DNA of 64,000 bases from Gilliamella sp. WF3-4 (GCF_001690275.1 NZ_LZGW01000003.1:1-64000), one strand, 5' to 3'. Shown: positions 46,333-56,829, counted from the first letter of the stretch. Translations and numbers: made by a program. Notes: generated by a model not told the origin, from the sequence alone.

Positions 46333-46848
46333 ATGTTACGTATTTTATCTATAGTGATATTTTTTTTACTTGTTGGGTGTGGTTCGTTAAACTTTCGAAC
46401 TACACCTTTAACTATGGAAAATTGCCAATACTCAAACCTATTTGGCATTGAATTTATATTAAATCCCCTCCCTGCAAATATACCAATTTATCAGCGTGTT
46501 TATATTACCCAAAGTCGAGAAGGTAAACATTTACCGAGTAGTTATGCAGGAATAAAAGGTAAATTAACAGATCAAATTTTTATCCGCGATTATCCCAAAG
46601 AAACATTCTGGCGAACACCTAACTTATTTGAAAGCTCTTCTCTGTACGATGATGGTTATGATGATCTTTATATTAGCAAAGCGCAAAAAGAAGCACGTGA
46701 TCGTAAAGCCAAATTTGTAGTAAGACAAGCCATTTTACAAAATTGCCAAATCGTTTATATCGCTATTGATTCTTTAGCCAAAGATAGGGATAATCCTTCA
46801 CTCATTGAATCTAATGATTTATCAATCATTAAAAAGGCGCAAAAATGA
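46333..46848 (+). CDS. Predicted lipoprotein, unknown function
   Basis: 171 aa. Signal LRILSIVIFFLLVGC ends in the lipobox LVGC at residue 16. The mature domain includes PIYQRVYITQSREGKHLPSS and AKFVVRQAILQNCQIVYIAI. No recognised domain. Its stop overlaps the next start by four bases (ATGA), so it is co-expressed with the DUF2569 gene. Confidence 0.7.
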   Translation: MLRILSIVIFFLLVGCGSLNFRTTPLTMENCQYSNLFGIEFILNPLPANIPIYQRVYITQSREGKHLPSSYAGIKGKLTDQIFIRDYPKETFWRTPNLFESSSLYDDGYDDLYISKAQKEARDRKAKFVVRQAILQNCQIVYIAIDSLAKDRDNPSLIESNDLSIIKKAQK

Positions 46849-47363
46849 TCAAGGAAAAAGAACTTAAAGGATTAGGCGGTTGGCTAATTTTAGTTGGTAT
46901 TGAATTATTTTTTTATTTTATTTTTATTGGATATGTTATTTTTTCTAGACTAAATGTGATTAATTTTATCGACGTGTGGATACAATTATTGGATCCCTAC
47001 TCGGAAATGCAAACAATTCATTTGGGGCTGTTTATTTTATGTGACATCGGTCTAAATTGTTTATTTTTGCTTTTAAACGCTTATATTATATTTTTATATT
47101 TTACTAAAAGTTATAAATTTCCTAACTTTTTTATTATATTTAGTAGCAGTTTTATTGTTTTTAAGCTAATTCAAAGATGTTGGTATTTTTTTATCGTGTT
47201 ACCATTTGAATTTAAATTCGAGTTTTCTCTTATAAAAGATATTGTTATAGCAATCATTTATACCTGTATTTGGATTGCTTATATGTTAAAGTCAGTGCGA
47301 GTCAAAAATACATTTGTTAATGATCGCCGTAGTGACGATACCTATAGCTCCACTGTTAGTTAA
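46845..47363 (+). CDS. DUF2569-family membrane protein
   Basis: 172 aa with four hydrophobic stretches. The family opening KGLGGWLILVGIELFFYFIF and the closing IWIAYMLKSVRVKNTFV are those of DUF2569 integral membrane proteins. Function unknown. Translationally coupled to the lipoprotein upstream; galU follows after 19 nt, so all may form one transcript. Confidence 0.82.
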   Translation: MIKEKELKGLGGWLILVGIELFFYFIFIGYVIFSRLNVINFIDVWIQLLDPYSEMQTIHLGLFILCDIGLNCLFLLLNAYIIFLYFTKSYKFPNFFIIFSSSFIVFKLIQRCWYFFIVLPFEFKFEFSLIKDIVIAIIYTCIWIAYMLKSVRVKNTFVNDRRSDDTYSSTVS

Positions 47364-47382
47364 TTTGTTTTAAGGAAATAAA

Positions 47383-48297
47383 ATGACATTAAATTTAGAC
47401 AGTTCAACCAATAAAAAAGTCAAAAAAGCCGTTATTCCTGTTGCTGGTTTGGGTACACGCATGTTGCCCGCAACAAAAGCTATTCCCAAAGAGATGCTTC
47501 CGGTTGTTGACAAACCACTGATTCAATATGTGGTTAAAGAGTGTATTGCAGCTGGCATAACTGAGATTATTTTTGTAACCCACTCATCAAAAAACTCAAT
47601 TGAAAACCATTTCGATACCAGTTTTGAATTAGAAGCCATGTTAGAGGCTCGTGTTAAACGTCAGTTATTGCAAGAAGTACAAGGTATTTTACCTAAACAT
47701 GTCACAATAACCAGTGTTCGCCAAGGTTTGGCTAAAGGGCTGGGTCATGCAGTGTTATGTGCTTATCCTTTGGTGGGCGATGAACCATTTGCTGTCGTTT
47801 TACCTGATGTGATTATTGATGAGTATGAAAGTGATTTAACCAGCGATAATTTAGCCGCAATGATTAATAATTATCATGAAACCAAACATAGCCAAATCAT
47901 GGTTGAGCCAGTACCCAAGGAATTAGTCTCTTCTTATGGTATTGTTGATTGCCGTGGTGAAGTATTATCTGCAGGCAATGTTGCACAAATGTATAGTGTT
48001 GTTGAAAAACCCTCTATTGAAGATGCACCATCAAACCAATCTGTGGTCGGGCGTTATGTTCTATCTGAAAAGATCTGGCCGTTACTTGCTAAAACACCAT
48101 TAGGTGCTGGTGGTGAAATTCAATTGACCGATGCAATTGCCATGCTACTTGAAGAAGATAGTGTTGATGCTTATTGCATAAAAGGTCGTAGCCACGACTG
48201 TGGTAACAAACTCGGTTATGTGCAAACCTTTGTTCAATACGCAATGCGCCACAAAAGTTTAGGTAAAGATGTTAAAGCATGGTTAAAGACGCTTTAG
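47383..48297 (+). CDS. galU: UTP-glucose-1-phosphate uridylyltransferase
   Basis: 304 aa. It makes UDP-glucose for LPS, glycogen-type polymers and galactose use. Nucleotide-binding start [20 protein letters not shown], then [41 protein letters not shown] and [13 protein letters not shown] are the GalU set. AAGGAAATAAA precedes the start. Confidence 0.96.
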   Translation: MTLNLDSSTNKKVKKAVIPVAGLGTRMLPATKAIPKEMLPVVDKPLIQYVVKECIAAGITEIIFVTHSSKNSIENHFDTSFELEAMLEARVKRQLLQEVQGILPKHVTITSVRQGLAKGLGHAVLCAYPLVGDEPFAVVLPDVIIDEYESDLTSDNLAAMINNYHETKHSQIMVEPVPKELVSSYGIVDCRGEVLSAGNVAQMYSVVEKPSIEDAPSNQSVVGRYVLSEKIWPLLAKTPLGAGGEIQLTDAIAMLLEEDSVDAYCIKGRSHDCGNKLGYVQTFVQYAMRHKSLGKDVKAWLKTL

Positions 48298-48320
48298 TTT
48301 TAATAACATCAAACAATATT

Positions 48321-48348
48321 AAAAAGACGCAGTTTGCGTCTTTTTTTC
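48321..48348 (+). terminator. galU terminator
   Basis: AAAAGACGC, AGTTT, GCGTCTTTT with a long T run, 23 nt after the stop. Confidence 0.93.
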
Positions 48349-48396
48349 GTTCTTAAATTTGGCATGGCAAATATTCTATTAATATCAATTTTACCT

Positions 48397-48735
48397 TTAA
48401 AAAGGTATGCAATTTTCGCGTATATTTTGTAGCTCCTTTTGACCCTTTTTATAATAGTCTATTTTGGAGGTTTTAATGCGCTTTCCATCGTATTCAATAG
48501 AATCAATACAATTGAATACGATAGGATGACGATAATAACCAAAAAATCGAGGTATAACATAAGTAATTTTGATATTTTTTGGCTGTTGAGATACTGGTTG
48601 ACTAGCAACAAAAGCATTATTTTTAAAAAAATAATAGCCACCACTAATAACCAATGCTAAAAAAATAGCTCCTAACACCCAAAATACTTTGTGGCTAATT
48701 GATTTACTTTTTTTTTCAATAACAATATTACTCAT
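48397..48735 (-). CDS. Small single-span membrane protein
   Basis: 112 aa. One membrane helix (VFWVLGAIFLALVISGGYYF) near residue 20 after a short Lys-rich cytoplasmic start, then a periplasmic domain with two Cys (FNCIDSIEY, RENCIPF) that could form a disulfide. Family unknown. Stands alone, convergent with galU. Confidence 0.65.
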   Translation of the reverse strand: MSNIVIEKKSKSISHKVFWVLGAIFLALVISGGYYFFKNNAFVASQPVSQQPKNIKITYVIPRFFGYYRHPIVFNCIDSIEYDGKRIKTSKIDYYKKGQKELQNIRENCIPF

Positions 48736-48835
48736 ATCTTATTACCTATATTAACTTACTATCACAACACGAGCCTGCATTGAATGCGGTGGTTTGATTT
48801 ATTTGTTTTAGTTAAGCATTATCATACTTAGCTAG

Positions 48836-51412
48836 TTATTCATTTATATCTAAATGTGTTAACGGAAGAAAACGATATAAATTACGATAGTTGCTTAATA
48901 TATTATTTACTTCTGCTTGTTGTTCTTCGGTTAATTGAGCACTAATTTGTGCTACTTTTGTGGTTGCTTGGGTTTGATTATATTCAACTAATAAACGATA
49001 CCAAACTAAAGCTAACACTTTATTTTGAGGAATTTCTTTACCTTGTTCATGCATTTGTGCAAGTTCAAACCACATTTTATAAATATCGGAAGAGGTTAAT
49101 TTGGAATCTGCATAAAAATATTTAGAGAATTTATTATTTTGATAGTATTCATTAATTTCTGAATCTAAATAGTACCACCTTAAATCATTCAGTAATAGAA
49201 TTGATTTAGTATGTTGTAACATATCGATATTTATATTTTCATAATAAAAAACCAAAAGTTTAGCAGCAGCAGGGCTACCTGATTTCAGTAATGTTTTTAT
49301 ATAAGGTAGCACTACATTATTTGGTAAATTAACCATAACTTGTTGCTGTGCCAGTTCAAATATTGCATAAGGGTTATTATTTGTAACTTGAGCTTTCAAC
49401 ATTGCATGGAATTCCTTATATTGCCCTGACATTTTGTAATATTTTACTTTTAAAAATGCTTTCTTGTGATCATTTTTATTACTGCTATCAATCCAATTAA
49501 AGAGCAATTCTTTTTTAGGTGTACAAATAAAGGAATCTCTTTTTTTATCCATTTGGCTTAGCAACTCATCTTGTGCAAAGATATCTCCACCAGCAGCAAG
49601 TGACAATGCGGCTTTGCAACCTTGATACGTTTTTAGCCCATTTCCATTTGAATCATGCTTTATTTTGTGATATGTGGCCTTATCATTTTGGTTCACTTCG
49701 CTTTGAGTTTGTAACCAATCCACTCCATCAACCATAACCGTTGGGGAACGGTACACTTGTCGATGATTAAGATATTGGGTTGTTAACCAATCAAATTCAG
49801 GATGAGATTTATCAATTGTGATCAAAAAATCCTGAGCAGGTTGATAATCTTGCTTAGCTGCCAAATCAAGATATTGCCAAGCCTCATGATAACTTTTTTC
49901 AACACCTTTGCCTAAATAATAAATGACACCTAGCCGATAATTCGCTTTTGAATTACCTAATTTAGCCGCATGTTGGTAATAAGTTATTGCTGTCTTTTCA
50001 TCCTCAAGAATAAAGTCATATAACGTACCAAATTGATAAAGTACCGTTGGGTTGTTGGGGTCAATTTTTAATGCTGATTGATAAAGAGCCATTAATTCAT
50101 CTGTTGTCTTACCTTGAATATTTCTAGCATCACGATAAAAACCATAAGCTATTCCCTGTTGTTTGGCAAGTTTCAGCAAAAGAGGAATAGATTCAAGTTG
50201 ATATAAGAAATCATAGCTTTCAACTTGCAGTGTTTCGACTAGATTTTCTATCAATTTTTCATAAAAAACTTCTTTATCTTTAGGGTTATTTGCAAAAACA
50301 GCGTCGATAACTTTTTGGGCTTTAGCCGTATCAAATTTGTTTATATAAAATGGCGTAATAACTTGATGTAAAAATTGATTTTGTAACGATATGTCAGTTG
50401 AAGATGTAATGTCTTTATATTCTGTTAAGTTCATCTGATAGTTTGTAAGGTCATCTTGGTACATGCCTAAATGATAATATTTTATTGCTTCTCCAATATC
50501 TTTTTCTACACCTAAACCATTTAAATAAAACCACCCTAACTGGAAAGCCGCTTTTTGTTTAGACTCTTTTGGTATGTTAGATTGTTCGACTACTTTTAAT
50601 AACCATTTTGCTGCCCAAAGGTAATTAGGGGTATCTAATTTAGAACCATCGGGTTGTCCTCCACCCAAAAAGTAACTAACCATTTTCGTTGGTGTTTCTA
50701 ATGTTTGTTCATCAGCAAATTTACCAATATTGTTTGCTGTCTTTTCAAGCCAATAGAGTGATTTTTTGGGATCATTGAGCTTATCTTGATAAAGTTTATA
50801 TAGTTGATATTGAGCTAGATTATCAACCTCCCAATCGGTACTTTTACTAGCTATTTTATAATGTTTGATTGCTTTAGCATAATCGGCTTTAACTTCTGTC
50901 CCCTCGTGATAAAGCAATCCTAACCAATAATGGGCTTCACCGACACCAAATTTTTTACCATTTGGCTGTGCTAACCAAAATGTGCCTTCAACGATTCGAA
51001 ATTTTGCTTTGTCTGAAATCGGTGAGGCAGCTCTTTCTAACCAATAAAGCCCTTTTTTAATATCTTTAGGCACCAATTCGCCTGTAATATAAGCAATACC
51101 TAAATCTTTTTGGGCGATAGGGTATAAGTTTTCGGCCGATTTTGTTAAAAACTCGATATATTTATCGGCAGATTTATCGCGACAACCTGACAGTTTTTTA
51201 TTTTGATGACTAAAATATAACTGATTAGTTTGACAATGATAGCTATCGTTTTTTGTTAAAGGGCTATAAGCCTCAGCGATTTTATATTGGGCAACGCTGT
51301 CTTTCTTTTCGATAGCTAAATACCAATCTTCTTGATAGATAACGCTTGCAAATGTATGATTTGGGAAAGCCAAAAATATGGCCAATAAAAAAAATACTCT
51401 TATATTATTCAT
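48836..51412 (-). CDS. Exported Sel1-like repeat protein
   Basis: 858 aa with a cleavable signal (NIRVFFLLAIFLAFPNHTFA). Many Sel1/TPR-type repeats: AHYWLGLLYHEGTEVKADYA, AFQLGWFYLNGLGVEKDIGE AIKYYHLG, ANYRLGVIYYLGKGVEKSYH and a late LAQMHEQGKEIPQNKVLALV. Such periplasmic repeat proteins usually scaffold envelope complexes. Precise role unknown. It is the last of four same-strand envelope genes (54783 to 48836). Confidence 0.82.
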   Translation of the reverse strand: MNNIRVFFLLAIFLAFPNHTFASVIYQEDWYLAIEKKDSVAQYKIAEAYSPLTKNDSYHCQTNQLYFSHQNKKLSGCRDKSADKYIEFLTKSAENLYPIAQKDLGIAYITGELVPKDIKKGLYWLERAASPISDKAKFRIVEGTFWLAQPNGKKFGVGEAHYWLGLLYHEGTEVKADYAKAIKHYKIASKSTDWEVDNLAQYQLYKLYQDKLNDPKKSLYWLEKTANNIGKFADEQTLETPTKMVSYFLGGGQPDGSKLDTPNYLWAAKWLLKVVEQSNIPKESKQKAAFQLGWFYLNGLGVEKDIGEAIKYYHLGMYQDDLTNYQMNLTEYKDITSSTDISLQNQFLHQVITPFYINKFDTAKAQKVIDAVFANNPKDKEVFYEKLIENLVETLQVESYDFLYQLESIPLLLKLAKQQGIAYGFYRDARNIQGKTTDELMALYQSALKIDPNNPTVLYQFGTLYDFILEDEKTAITYYQHAAKLGNSKANYRLGVIYYLGKGVEKSYHEAWQYLDLAAKQDYQPAQDFLITIDKSHPEFDWLTTQYLNHRQVYRSPTVMVDGVDWLQTQSEVNQNDKATYHKIKHDSNGNGLKTYQGCKAALSLAAGGDIFAQDELLSQMDKKRDSFICTPKKELLFNWIDSSNKNDHKKAFLKVKYYKMSGQYKEFHAMLKAQVTNNNPYAIFELAQQQVMVNLPNNVVLPYIKTLLKSGSPAAAKLLVFYYENINIDMLQHTKSILLLNDLRWYYLDSEINEYYQNNKFSKYFYADSKLTSSDIYKMWFELAQMHEQGKEIPQNKVLALVWYRLLVEYNQTQATTKVAQISAQLTEEQQAEVNNILSNYRNLYRFLPLTHLDINE

Positions 51413-51472
51413 TTCATTATGTCTTGCTTGTTCAAGTTTAAATTACAAAATAGATAACGATCTTCCATCAAT

Positions 51473-52084
51473 TTAGCGAAGTTGGATTAATGGAGTTTTA
51501 TCAACTTCGAACGAAGAAAAATATAAACTAGGTTGATAATGAATTGCCTTTGCATCATAAAGCCGTTCGGTGTTTAGCGAAGGAGTTATATAATATTGTG
51601 TTAGGCGTTTATCTTTTGCCCAATTAGGAATATCGCTAAATGAATAATGATAATAGACCAATCTTGATGTTCTACTGCGTTGATTATACCTTGTTGGACT
51701 CGATTCAGTTTTATACACATCATTGACTTTAATGTTGCCAAAACAAAACCCCCCTTTTTCTGGATTAAAATACGTTTTACCTTCTTGGGATAATCGATAT
51801 CTTGTGGCATAAGTTAATGACCCATCCAACTTGGTTATGGATAATTGACGTTTAGTTAATAAGTTTAAATCGACAAAAATATCTACTAGTTCATCATTCA
51901 GATTATCTTCAACGATATTGTCATCAAAAATATCTTTAGGGAATTGTCTTACTTCTTCAGGTAAAGAATAACATAATGGTTGATTATTATTGATTATCGA
52001 TTGTAATTCATCTTTATTAATGTTGTTATCACAAGCCACAAGCGACAAACCACAAAGCAACATAAGTAGTGTTTTTAATTTCAT
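51473..52084 (-). CDS. Lipoprotein related to the protein at 52084
   Basis: 203 aa from the ATG at 52084, which overlaps the previous stop (TAATG). Signal KLKTLLMLLCGLSLVAC ends in a lipobox. It shares with its neighbour the pattern YRLSQEGKTYFNP..GGFCFG and a late SF..DK strand, so the two are ancient tandem duplicates. Unknown function; the lipobox anchors this copy. Confidence 0.68.
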   Translation of the reverse strand: MKLKTLLMLLCGLSLVACDNNINKDELQSIINNNQPLCYSLPEEVRQFPKDIFDDNIVEDNLNDELVDIFVDLNLLTKRQLSITKLDGSLTYATRYRLSQEGKTYFNPEKGGFCFGNIKVNDVYKTESSPTRYNQRSRTSRLVYYHYSFSDIPNWAKDKRLTQYYITPSLNTERLYDAKAIHYQPSLYFSSFEVDKTPLIQLR

Positions 52085-52722
52085 TATTGATGCCATCCTT
52101 CGTAGATGTGGGTAATTAAACCAATTCCTGACACGCTATAAAGCTGATTGCTTTTATCTAAACTAAATGTAGCGATTGCGGTCTTTGATGGATTATTAAT
52201 ATACGAATTTTGTTTTGATAAAAGAGGCTCAATATTGGCAGGAAAATCTTCCACTTTATATTGGTACTCAACAGTAACATAATTACCATCTTTATCGGTT
52301 TTGCTTATTTTTTCAACCGTGACCTTACCAAAACAAAAACCAGAATGCCGTAATTTAGGCCAAGTTTTATAGTAGCGTTTCCCTTTTTCGGTGAGGTGAT
52401 AAGTGTATCGATAATCTTTCTCAGAGTGACTTCTCTCTTTGATCGACTCATCAACTAATTCGGCATCGACCGCCATCAATAGAGGCTCTGATACTAAGAC
52501 AGAATAATCAAAGTGATAAGGGAAATTATCAATGTTTGCAAATACAACGCATTCAACGGGTTCACCATTCTCATTAATTGCATCAAAACGTTGTTGAATT
52601 TCTTTTTGCCACTGTTCAGATGTTAAATTAAGTGTCGCATCAGCACGTGACTGATTACTAACGATGGTTAACATCAATGCCATACATAACTGACAAGATG
52701 ATATATATTTCTTAAATTTCAT
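52084..52722 (-). CDS. Secreted protein, paralogue of the lipoprotein at 51473
   Basis: 212 aa. Signal FKKYISSCQLCMALMLTIVS. The mature part has YTYHLTEKGKRYYKTWPKLR, SGFCFGKVTVEKISKTDKDG and TVEYQYKVEDFP. The LTEKGK.Y stretch looks like a winged-helix or steroid-lectin-like edge, but no family is claimed. It starts 6 nt after the WG-repeat gene stops, in one operon. Confidence 0.65.
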   Translation of the reverse strand: MKFKKYISSCQLCMALMLTIVSNQSRADATLNLTSEQWQKEIQQRFDAINENGEPVECVVFANIDNFPYHFDYSVLVSEPLLMAVDAELVDESIKERSHSEKDYRYTYHLTEKGKRYYKTWPKLRHSGFCFGKVTVEKISKTDKDGNYVTVEYQYKVEDFPANIEPLLSKQNSYINNPSKTAIATFSLDKSNQLYSVSGIGLITHIYEGWHQ

Positions 52723-52728
52723 AAAGTT

Positions 52729-54783
52729 TTAACGCCCTATACCTGTATCAGAATGATAATAAAATGGTTCAAAAAACAATGCATTTTGCAAGTTAGTTAA
52801 TTCTTTTGAATCATTTTGTTGTTCCGTTGCATCAATAAGTTCAGTTAATGATATTGGAAAGCAACGTCCCTTATTCAGATAATCAAAATTTGCTATAGAA
52901 AGTGCCGAATCTGTTAACGCAAATTGACTACAGCGATAAACAGGTTGCTTATCAAATTGATATTCTGGTCGTATTTTAATTTGCTTAGCCCAATCAAATT
53001 CCATTAGCGCAGAATTAGCTAACATATTATTAGGGGGGTTGGTTAAAACAATCATATGATCTTTAACAAAAATGACTTGAGCAATAATTTGACCGGTAAT
53101 AACTTCTTGTCTGTTATTTTCGCCGATACGTTCAAAAATATAACGATAACCAAATTTCATTGTGTGGTTTTCAACATCTAATTGTGGCTCTATTAACCAT
53201 TCAAAATGTTGATAGCGATTGCGGTAATTTATCACTTTGCGTTGTAAATTATTTTTTATTTCTTGCAGACGCAGAGGATCATCAAATTGCTTTTTTTCTG
53301 CCTTTAAATCAATATAGCCAACATTATGTACAGAAATACACAATTGATTATTATTGCTGTATGCTGGCATCAAAAAACGATTACAATCCTTTTCAAGAAA
53401 AGGCCACTCATAATAAATATAGCCATTTGGTATAGTTAAATCAGCAATATCTTTAATATTAACCGTTTCAGGGCCGGCTAAATAGGTTTCATTTTTGGCA
53501 TGATTGATTGTATTGGTGTTTTTATCATTTTGTTTTTTAGTGACAAAATAATTGGCAATTTCACCGATTTTATCTTTAGGGATGTCAACGACCTTATTTT
53601 TTTTATCCATCCAAGTATCTCTTTCGACCGATTCATCAACATATCGGTTTAATAAGCACTCTTTTTCAATGTCTAAAGGCCATACAATGTTATCTTGGGG
53701 ATCTTTTAAAACGATCAAATCTTGCTTACAAGCACTGTTTTGAGTTTCATCGATTTTATCTTCATAGAATAAAACATGACCATCCTGATCCAAAATTTTG
53801 GTTAAAAATCCCCCATCTTTATAGTCTTTTTCTGGTAATTTGGTTTTAGCATAAAACAGCACATGATCACCGACTTGAACGGTACTATAGTTATCGTATT
53901 TGTCGAGAGTTTCGCCTGTAGCATTAATTAAACGATACTTATCTTCATTACTATCCTTTTTAACCCAACTTACCGAACCATAAAAAGGGGCGACTTGATA
54001 AAAGCTATTTTCATAGAGCATTGTCCCTTCGTAATCGTAAAGTTGATATACTGCATAATTATCTTGATAATTTTTCACCCAAAAATATTGACCAGAAAGG
54101 TCTACATTATCATTAAAATAATAGCTATCGAGCGCCCATGCTCGTGTACCGATATCCACTTCTTTACCGGTTTTTTTATTAATAAGGTATTTGCTGTTCT
54201 TTTTGTTACACAGCTGCATGATTTTATCGAGGGTGGCGTCTTGGCAATGTGGATTGTATTTGGTGTTTAGCTTATTGGGATTCTTGCTGACAAATTGCCC
54301 CTGCAAGTCAATATACCCCTGTTTATTATCTTGTGTTTTTACTTCGGCGTAACCATTATTAAATGGATTGATTTTTTTGTAATAAACGCCTTTGGGGGTA
54401 ATTAAATGACCATCGGTATCAATTAAAACCGATACCCCGGTATCTTGATAGTCATAAGCAATTCTTTCATTACCTAAATACGTTAACGACCCACCGGGTT
54501 TGAAAGTTAAAATATCACCCTGTTTATCAAAAGAATATTCAAAGTTGTTAACTTGATTAAAATTATTAAAAAAAACATCATTACTTTTTTGTATAATCCA
54601 ATAATGATCCCTATAAGTTATTGAGTTTTCATCCCCCTCATTATCGACAATCACCTTACCGCTACGATCGAGTAAAAGATGCTTATAAGGAACATAAAGC
54701 CTTGTATCATTAGCATACGACGACATTGAAAAACAGATCAAACCTATTAGATATAAAGCTCTTTTTAATCTTTTTTTTATCAC
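52729..54783 (-). CDS. Exported WG-repeat-like protein
   Basis: 684 aa. It starts at GTG (54783) with GAGGAAAGGAAA upstream; the signal ALYLIGLICFSMSSYA follows a Lys/Arg-rich start. WG-type repeats such as GYAEVKTQDNKQGYIDLQGQ and RLYVPYKHLLLDRSGKVIVD and ISYxYD-style blades point to a propeller-like repeat protein. The C-terminal part (from about residue 450) is a distinct domain with Cys residues. Function unknown; first gene of the four-gene cluster. Confidence 0.68.
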   Translation of the reverse strand: MIKKRLKRALYLIGLICFSMSSYANDTRLYVPYKHLLLDRSGKVIVDNEGDENSITYRDHYWIIQKSNDVFFNNFNQVNNFEYSFDKQGDILTFKPGGSLTYLGNERIAYDYQDTGVSVLIDTDGHLITPKGVYYKKINPFNNGYAEVKTQDNKQGYIDLQGQFVSKNPNKLNTKYNPHCQDATLDKIMQLCNKKNSKYLINKKTGKEVDIGTRAWALDSYYFNDNVDLSGQYFWVKNYQDNYAVYQLYDYEGTMLYENSFYQVAPFYGSVSWVKKDSNEDKYRLINATGETLDKYDNYSTVQVGDHVLFYAKTKLPEKDYKDGGFLTKILDQDGHVLFYEDKIDETQNSACKQDLIVLKDPQDNIVWPLDIEKECLLNRYVDESVERDTWMDKKNKVVDIPKDKIGEIANYFVTKKQNDKNTNTINHAKNETYLAGPETVNIKDIADLTIPNGYIYYEWPFLEKDCNRFLMPAYSNNNQLCISVHNVGYIDLKAEKKQFDDPLRLQEIKNNLQRKVINYRNRYQHFEWLIEPQLDVENHTMKFGYRYIFERIGENNRQEVITGQIIAQVIFVKDHMIVLTNPPNNMLANSALMEFDWAKQIKIRPEYQFDKQPVYRCSQFALTDSALSIANFDYLNKGRCFPISLTELIDATEQQNDSKELTNLQNALFFEPFYYHSDTGIGR

Positions 54784-55324
54784 TTATTTATTTCCTTTCC
54801 TCAGTAATAATATTCTATTTATTCATGATTTACGGTTGTGTTTATTGAATAATGGTAATAGTAAAGTTAATGATTATTTTTTATTAATGTTTTATTTTAA
54901 AATAAATTGAGATTAATTTCTTTTTATTTTTCAAATAGAAATTTTGAAATGGGTATGTTAGTTTCAGTGTGGGGATATTTTTAGTTAAAAAAACAAACAA
55001 AAAATTAATAAAATCAATGTATTATTTGTTTTTTTATGGGCTAATTGTAGGAAGGACGGGGGTGTTCCTGACGTTTGAGTTTTGGATGGACAAATGATTA
55101 TGTTAGAGTTAGCAGATAGTTATGTAAATAAATTGCTTCTAGCGTTTTTACCGATATCATTGATGATATGAGTAAAAACGCTTTATTAATTTATCTTTGG
55201 ATAAAAAACTTTTAGAAATTTATGTTTTACCGGAAAAATTTCAATCGCTCAGAAAAGCAATTGATTTTATTTGTTTTTTTTAAATTAATACTTATATTAG
55301 GTTAGAAAAACCTTCTCATTGCCG
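54784..55324. other. 541-bp spacer with a strong hairpin and no gene
   Basis: AT-rich DNA between the WG-repeat operon start and the symporter stop. Short frames such as one near 55100 look like decayed coding sequence and none has a ribosome site. The only clear element is the hairpin at 55141-55182. Confidence 0.6.
55141..55182. repeat. Near-perfect 42-bp inverted repeat
   Basis: AGCGTTTTTAC pairs with GTAAAAACGCT, and inside it ATATCAT pairs with ATGATAT around a 2-nt loop; only two mismatched positions separate the arms. It is about 140 nt past the symporter stop. Either a long terminator or a REP-like site. Confidence 0.75.
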
Positions 55325-56746
55325 TCAAACTTCTGACGGCTCATTTTCAAAAGTGACATTAGGATCGTTATACACGGTCATATTCATAAGTCCTACTTCT
55401 CGATCAGTTACAACAGCCGCTGTCATTGCACCAGATACATTGGCTAAAGTTCGTGCCATATCGATAATTGGATCGATAGCTAACACCATACCAATTAAAG
55501 GGAAGTATTCAGCCATACCCATGCCAGATAAGACCACCGTTGCGGCAACCGTTGCTGTACCGGGAATGCCAGCGATGCCGATTGAACCAATAACCACCAC
55601 AATGACAAGCATAATATAAAACTGGATATTAGTCTCAATACCAACCATGTGCGCTACCATCACGGCAAGTAAAGCAGGGAAGAAGCCAGCACACCCATTC
55701 ATTCCCATGGTGCTACCAAGCGAGCCGACTAAATTGGCAGTGCCAGTATTTACCCCCATTCGAACGGTTAACGTTGAGATAGTCATAGGTAATGTGCCGA
55801 CTGATGAGCGACTAGTAAAGGCTAATAGCCATGTTCCTAACGCTTTTTTGATAAACATCGTTGGCGAAATACCATGGATCAAGACAATCGTAATATGCAT
55901 AATTAGCATAATCGCTGTTGCAATATAGACTGCAACAACAAAGTTTGAAACCTGGATAATTGCTGGTATTCCATTAGAAATAATGGTGCGAGCCAGTAAA
56001 GCAATGACCGCGTAAGGCATGTATTTAATAACAGTCATCGCAATTGACATGACGATTTTGTAAAGTGCTTCGATAAATGTTTTAAATAACGCAATGGGCT
56101 GTGGGTTTTTCTTTTCCATTCTATTAGCGGCAAGCCCCATTAAGGCAGAAAAAATGACTAAGCCCACAATGTTTTCGTTTACCATTGATGCAATAATATT
56201 GCTAGGTATTAGATTGATAAAGGTATCAATAATATTGGTGTATTGTTTTGCGTGAGCTTGATGTACAGAGTTTGAGCTCATTGTACCTAAGGCAAATAGA
56301 TTCGCTAACAAAATACCGACTATACAGGCAATAGCTGTTGTAAACAGCAACCAAAAAATCCCTCTAAATGCGATTTGCGGTAGATTTTTTTTACCAGAAA
56401 AATCGATGATGACTTTAACAATAGAAACAAAAATGAGTGGTATCACTAACATTCGGATAAAGGCAATAAAAGCACGACCAAAAAGCCCATACCATGTTGC
56501 GGTTTCCTGCATCCAGATTGTTGATATATCTGGGAATCCTGCTACAGCTTGGATCCCTAAGCCAAGCACTGCACCAAGTATTAGACCAACTAACATGCGA
56601 ATTGAAAAATTAACTTTTTTATCTTGTAGCGGTTTCATCACCGCAAAAAAACAAATAAGTAATAGTCCAATACTAATGAGCGTTTGATAATGGGTAATTA
56701 CTAAGAACTTTTCAAAAAAAGCTCCCTGAAAAATGGCACCTGGCAT
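55325..56746 (-). CDS. Sodium/dicarboxylate-type symporter, TcyP-like
   Basis: 473 aa, DAACS-family transporter with about eight helices and two re-entrant loops. The segments AFTSRSSVGTLPMT, MGMNGCAGFFPALLAVMVAH and MVLAIDPIIDMARTLANVSG AM resemble TcyP (YdjN), the cystine symporter, more than GltP or DctA. The substrate is therefore probably cystine, but this is family inference. The ribosome site AGAGAGG is close to the ATG at 56746. Confidence 0.82.
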   Translation of the reverse strand: MPGAIFQGAFFEKFLVITHYQTLISIGLLLICFFAVMKPLQDKKVNFSIRMLVGLILGAVLGLGIQAVAGFPDISTIWMQETATWYGLFGRAFIAFIRMLVIPLIFVSIVKVIIDFSGKKNLPQIAFRGIFWLLFTTAIACIVGILLANLFALGTMSSNSVHQAHAKQYTNIIDTFINLIPSNIIASMVNENIVGLVIFSALMGLAANRMEKKNPQPIALFKTFIEALYKIVMSIAMTVIKYMPYAVIALLARTIISNGIPAIIQVSNFVVAVYIATAIMLIMHITIVLIHGISPTMFIKKALGTWLLAFTSRSSVGTLPMTISTLTVRMGVNTGTANLVGSLGSTMGMNGCAGFFPALLAVMVAHMVGIETNIQFYIMLVIVVVIGSIGIAGIPGTATVAATVVLSGMGMAEYFPLIGMVLAIDPIIDMARTLANVSGAMTAAVVTDREVGLMNMTVYNDPNVTFENEPSEV

Positions 56747-56829
56747 AATTAGCCTCTCTTTTGATAATTCAATTATATGGTTAAAAATCGACCTTTAATA
56801 ATATTGCTTATATAGATAAGCAAGTATTT

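Noticed and set aside
55353-56687. Several + strand frames over the symporter gene
   Set aside because: Shadows of the DAACS transporter on the - strand.
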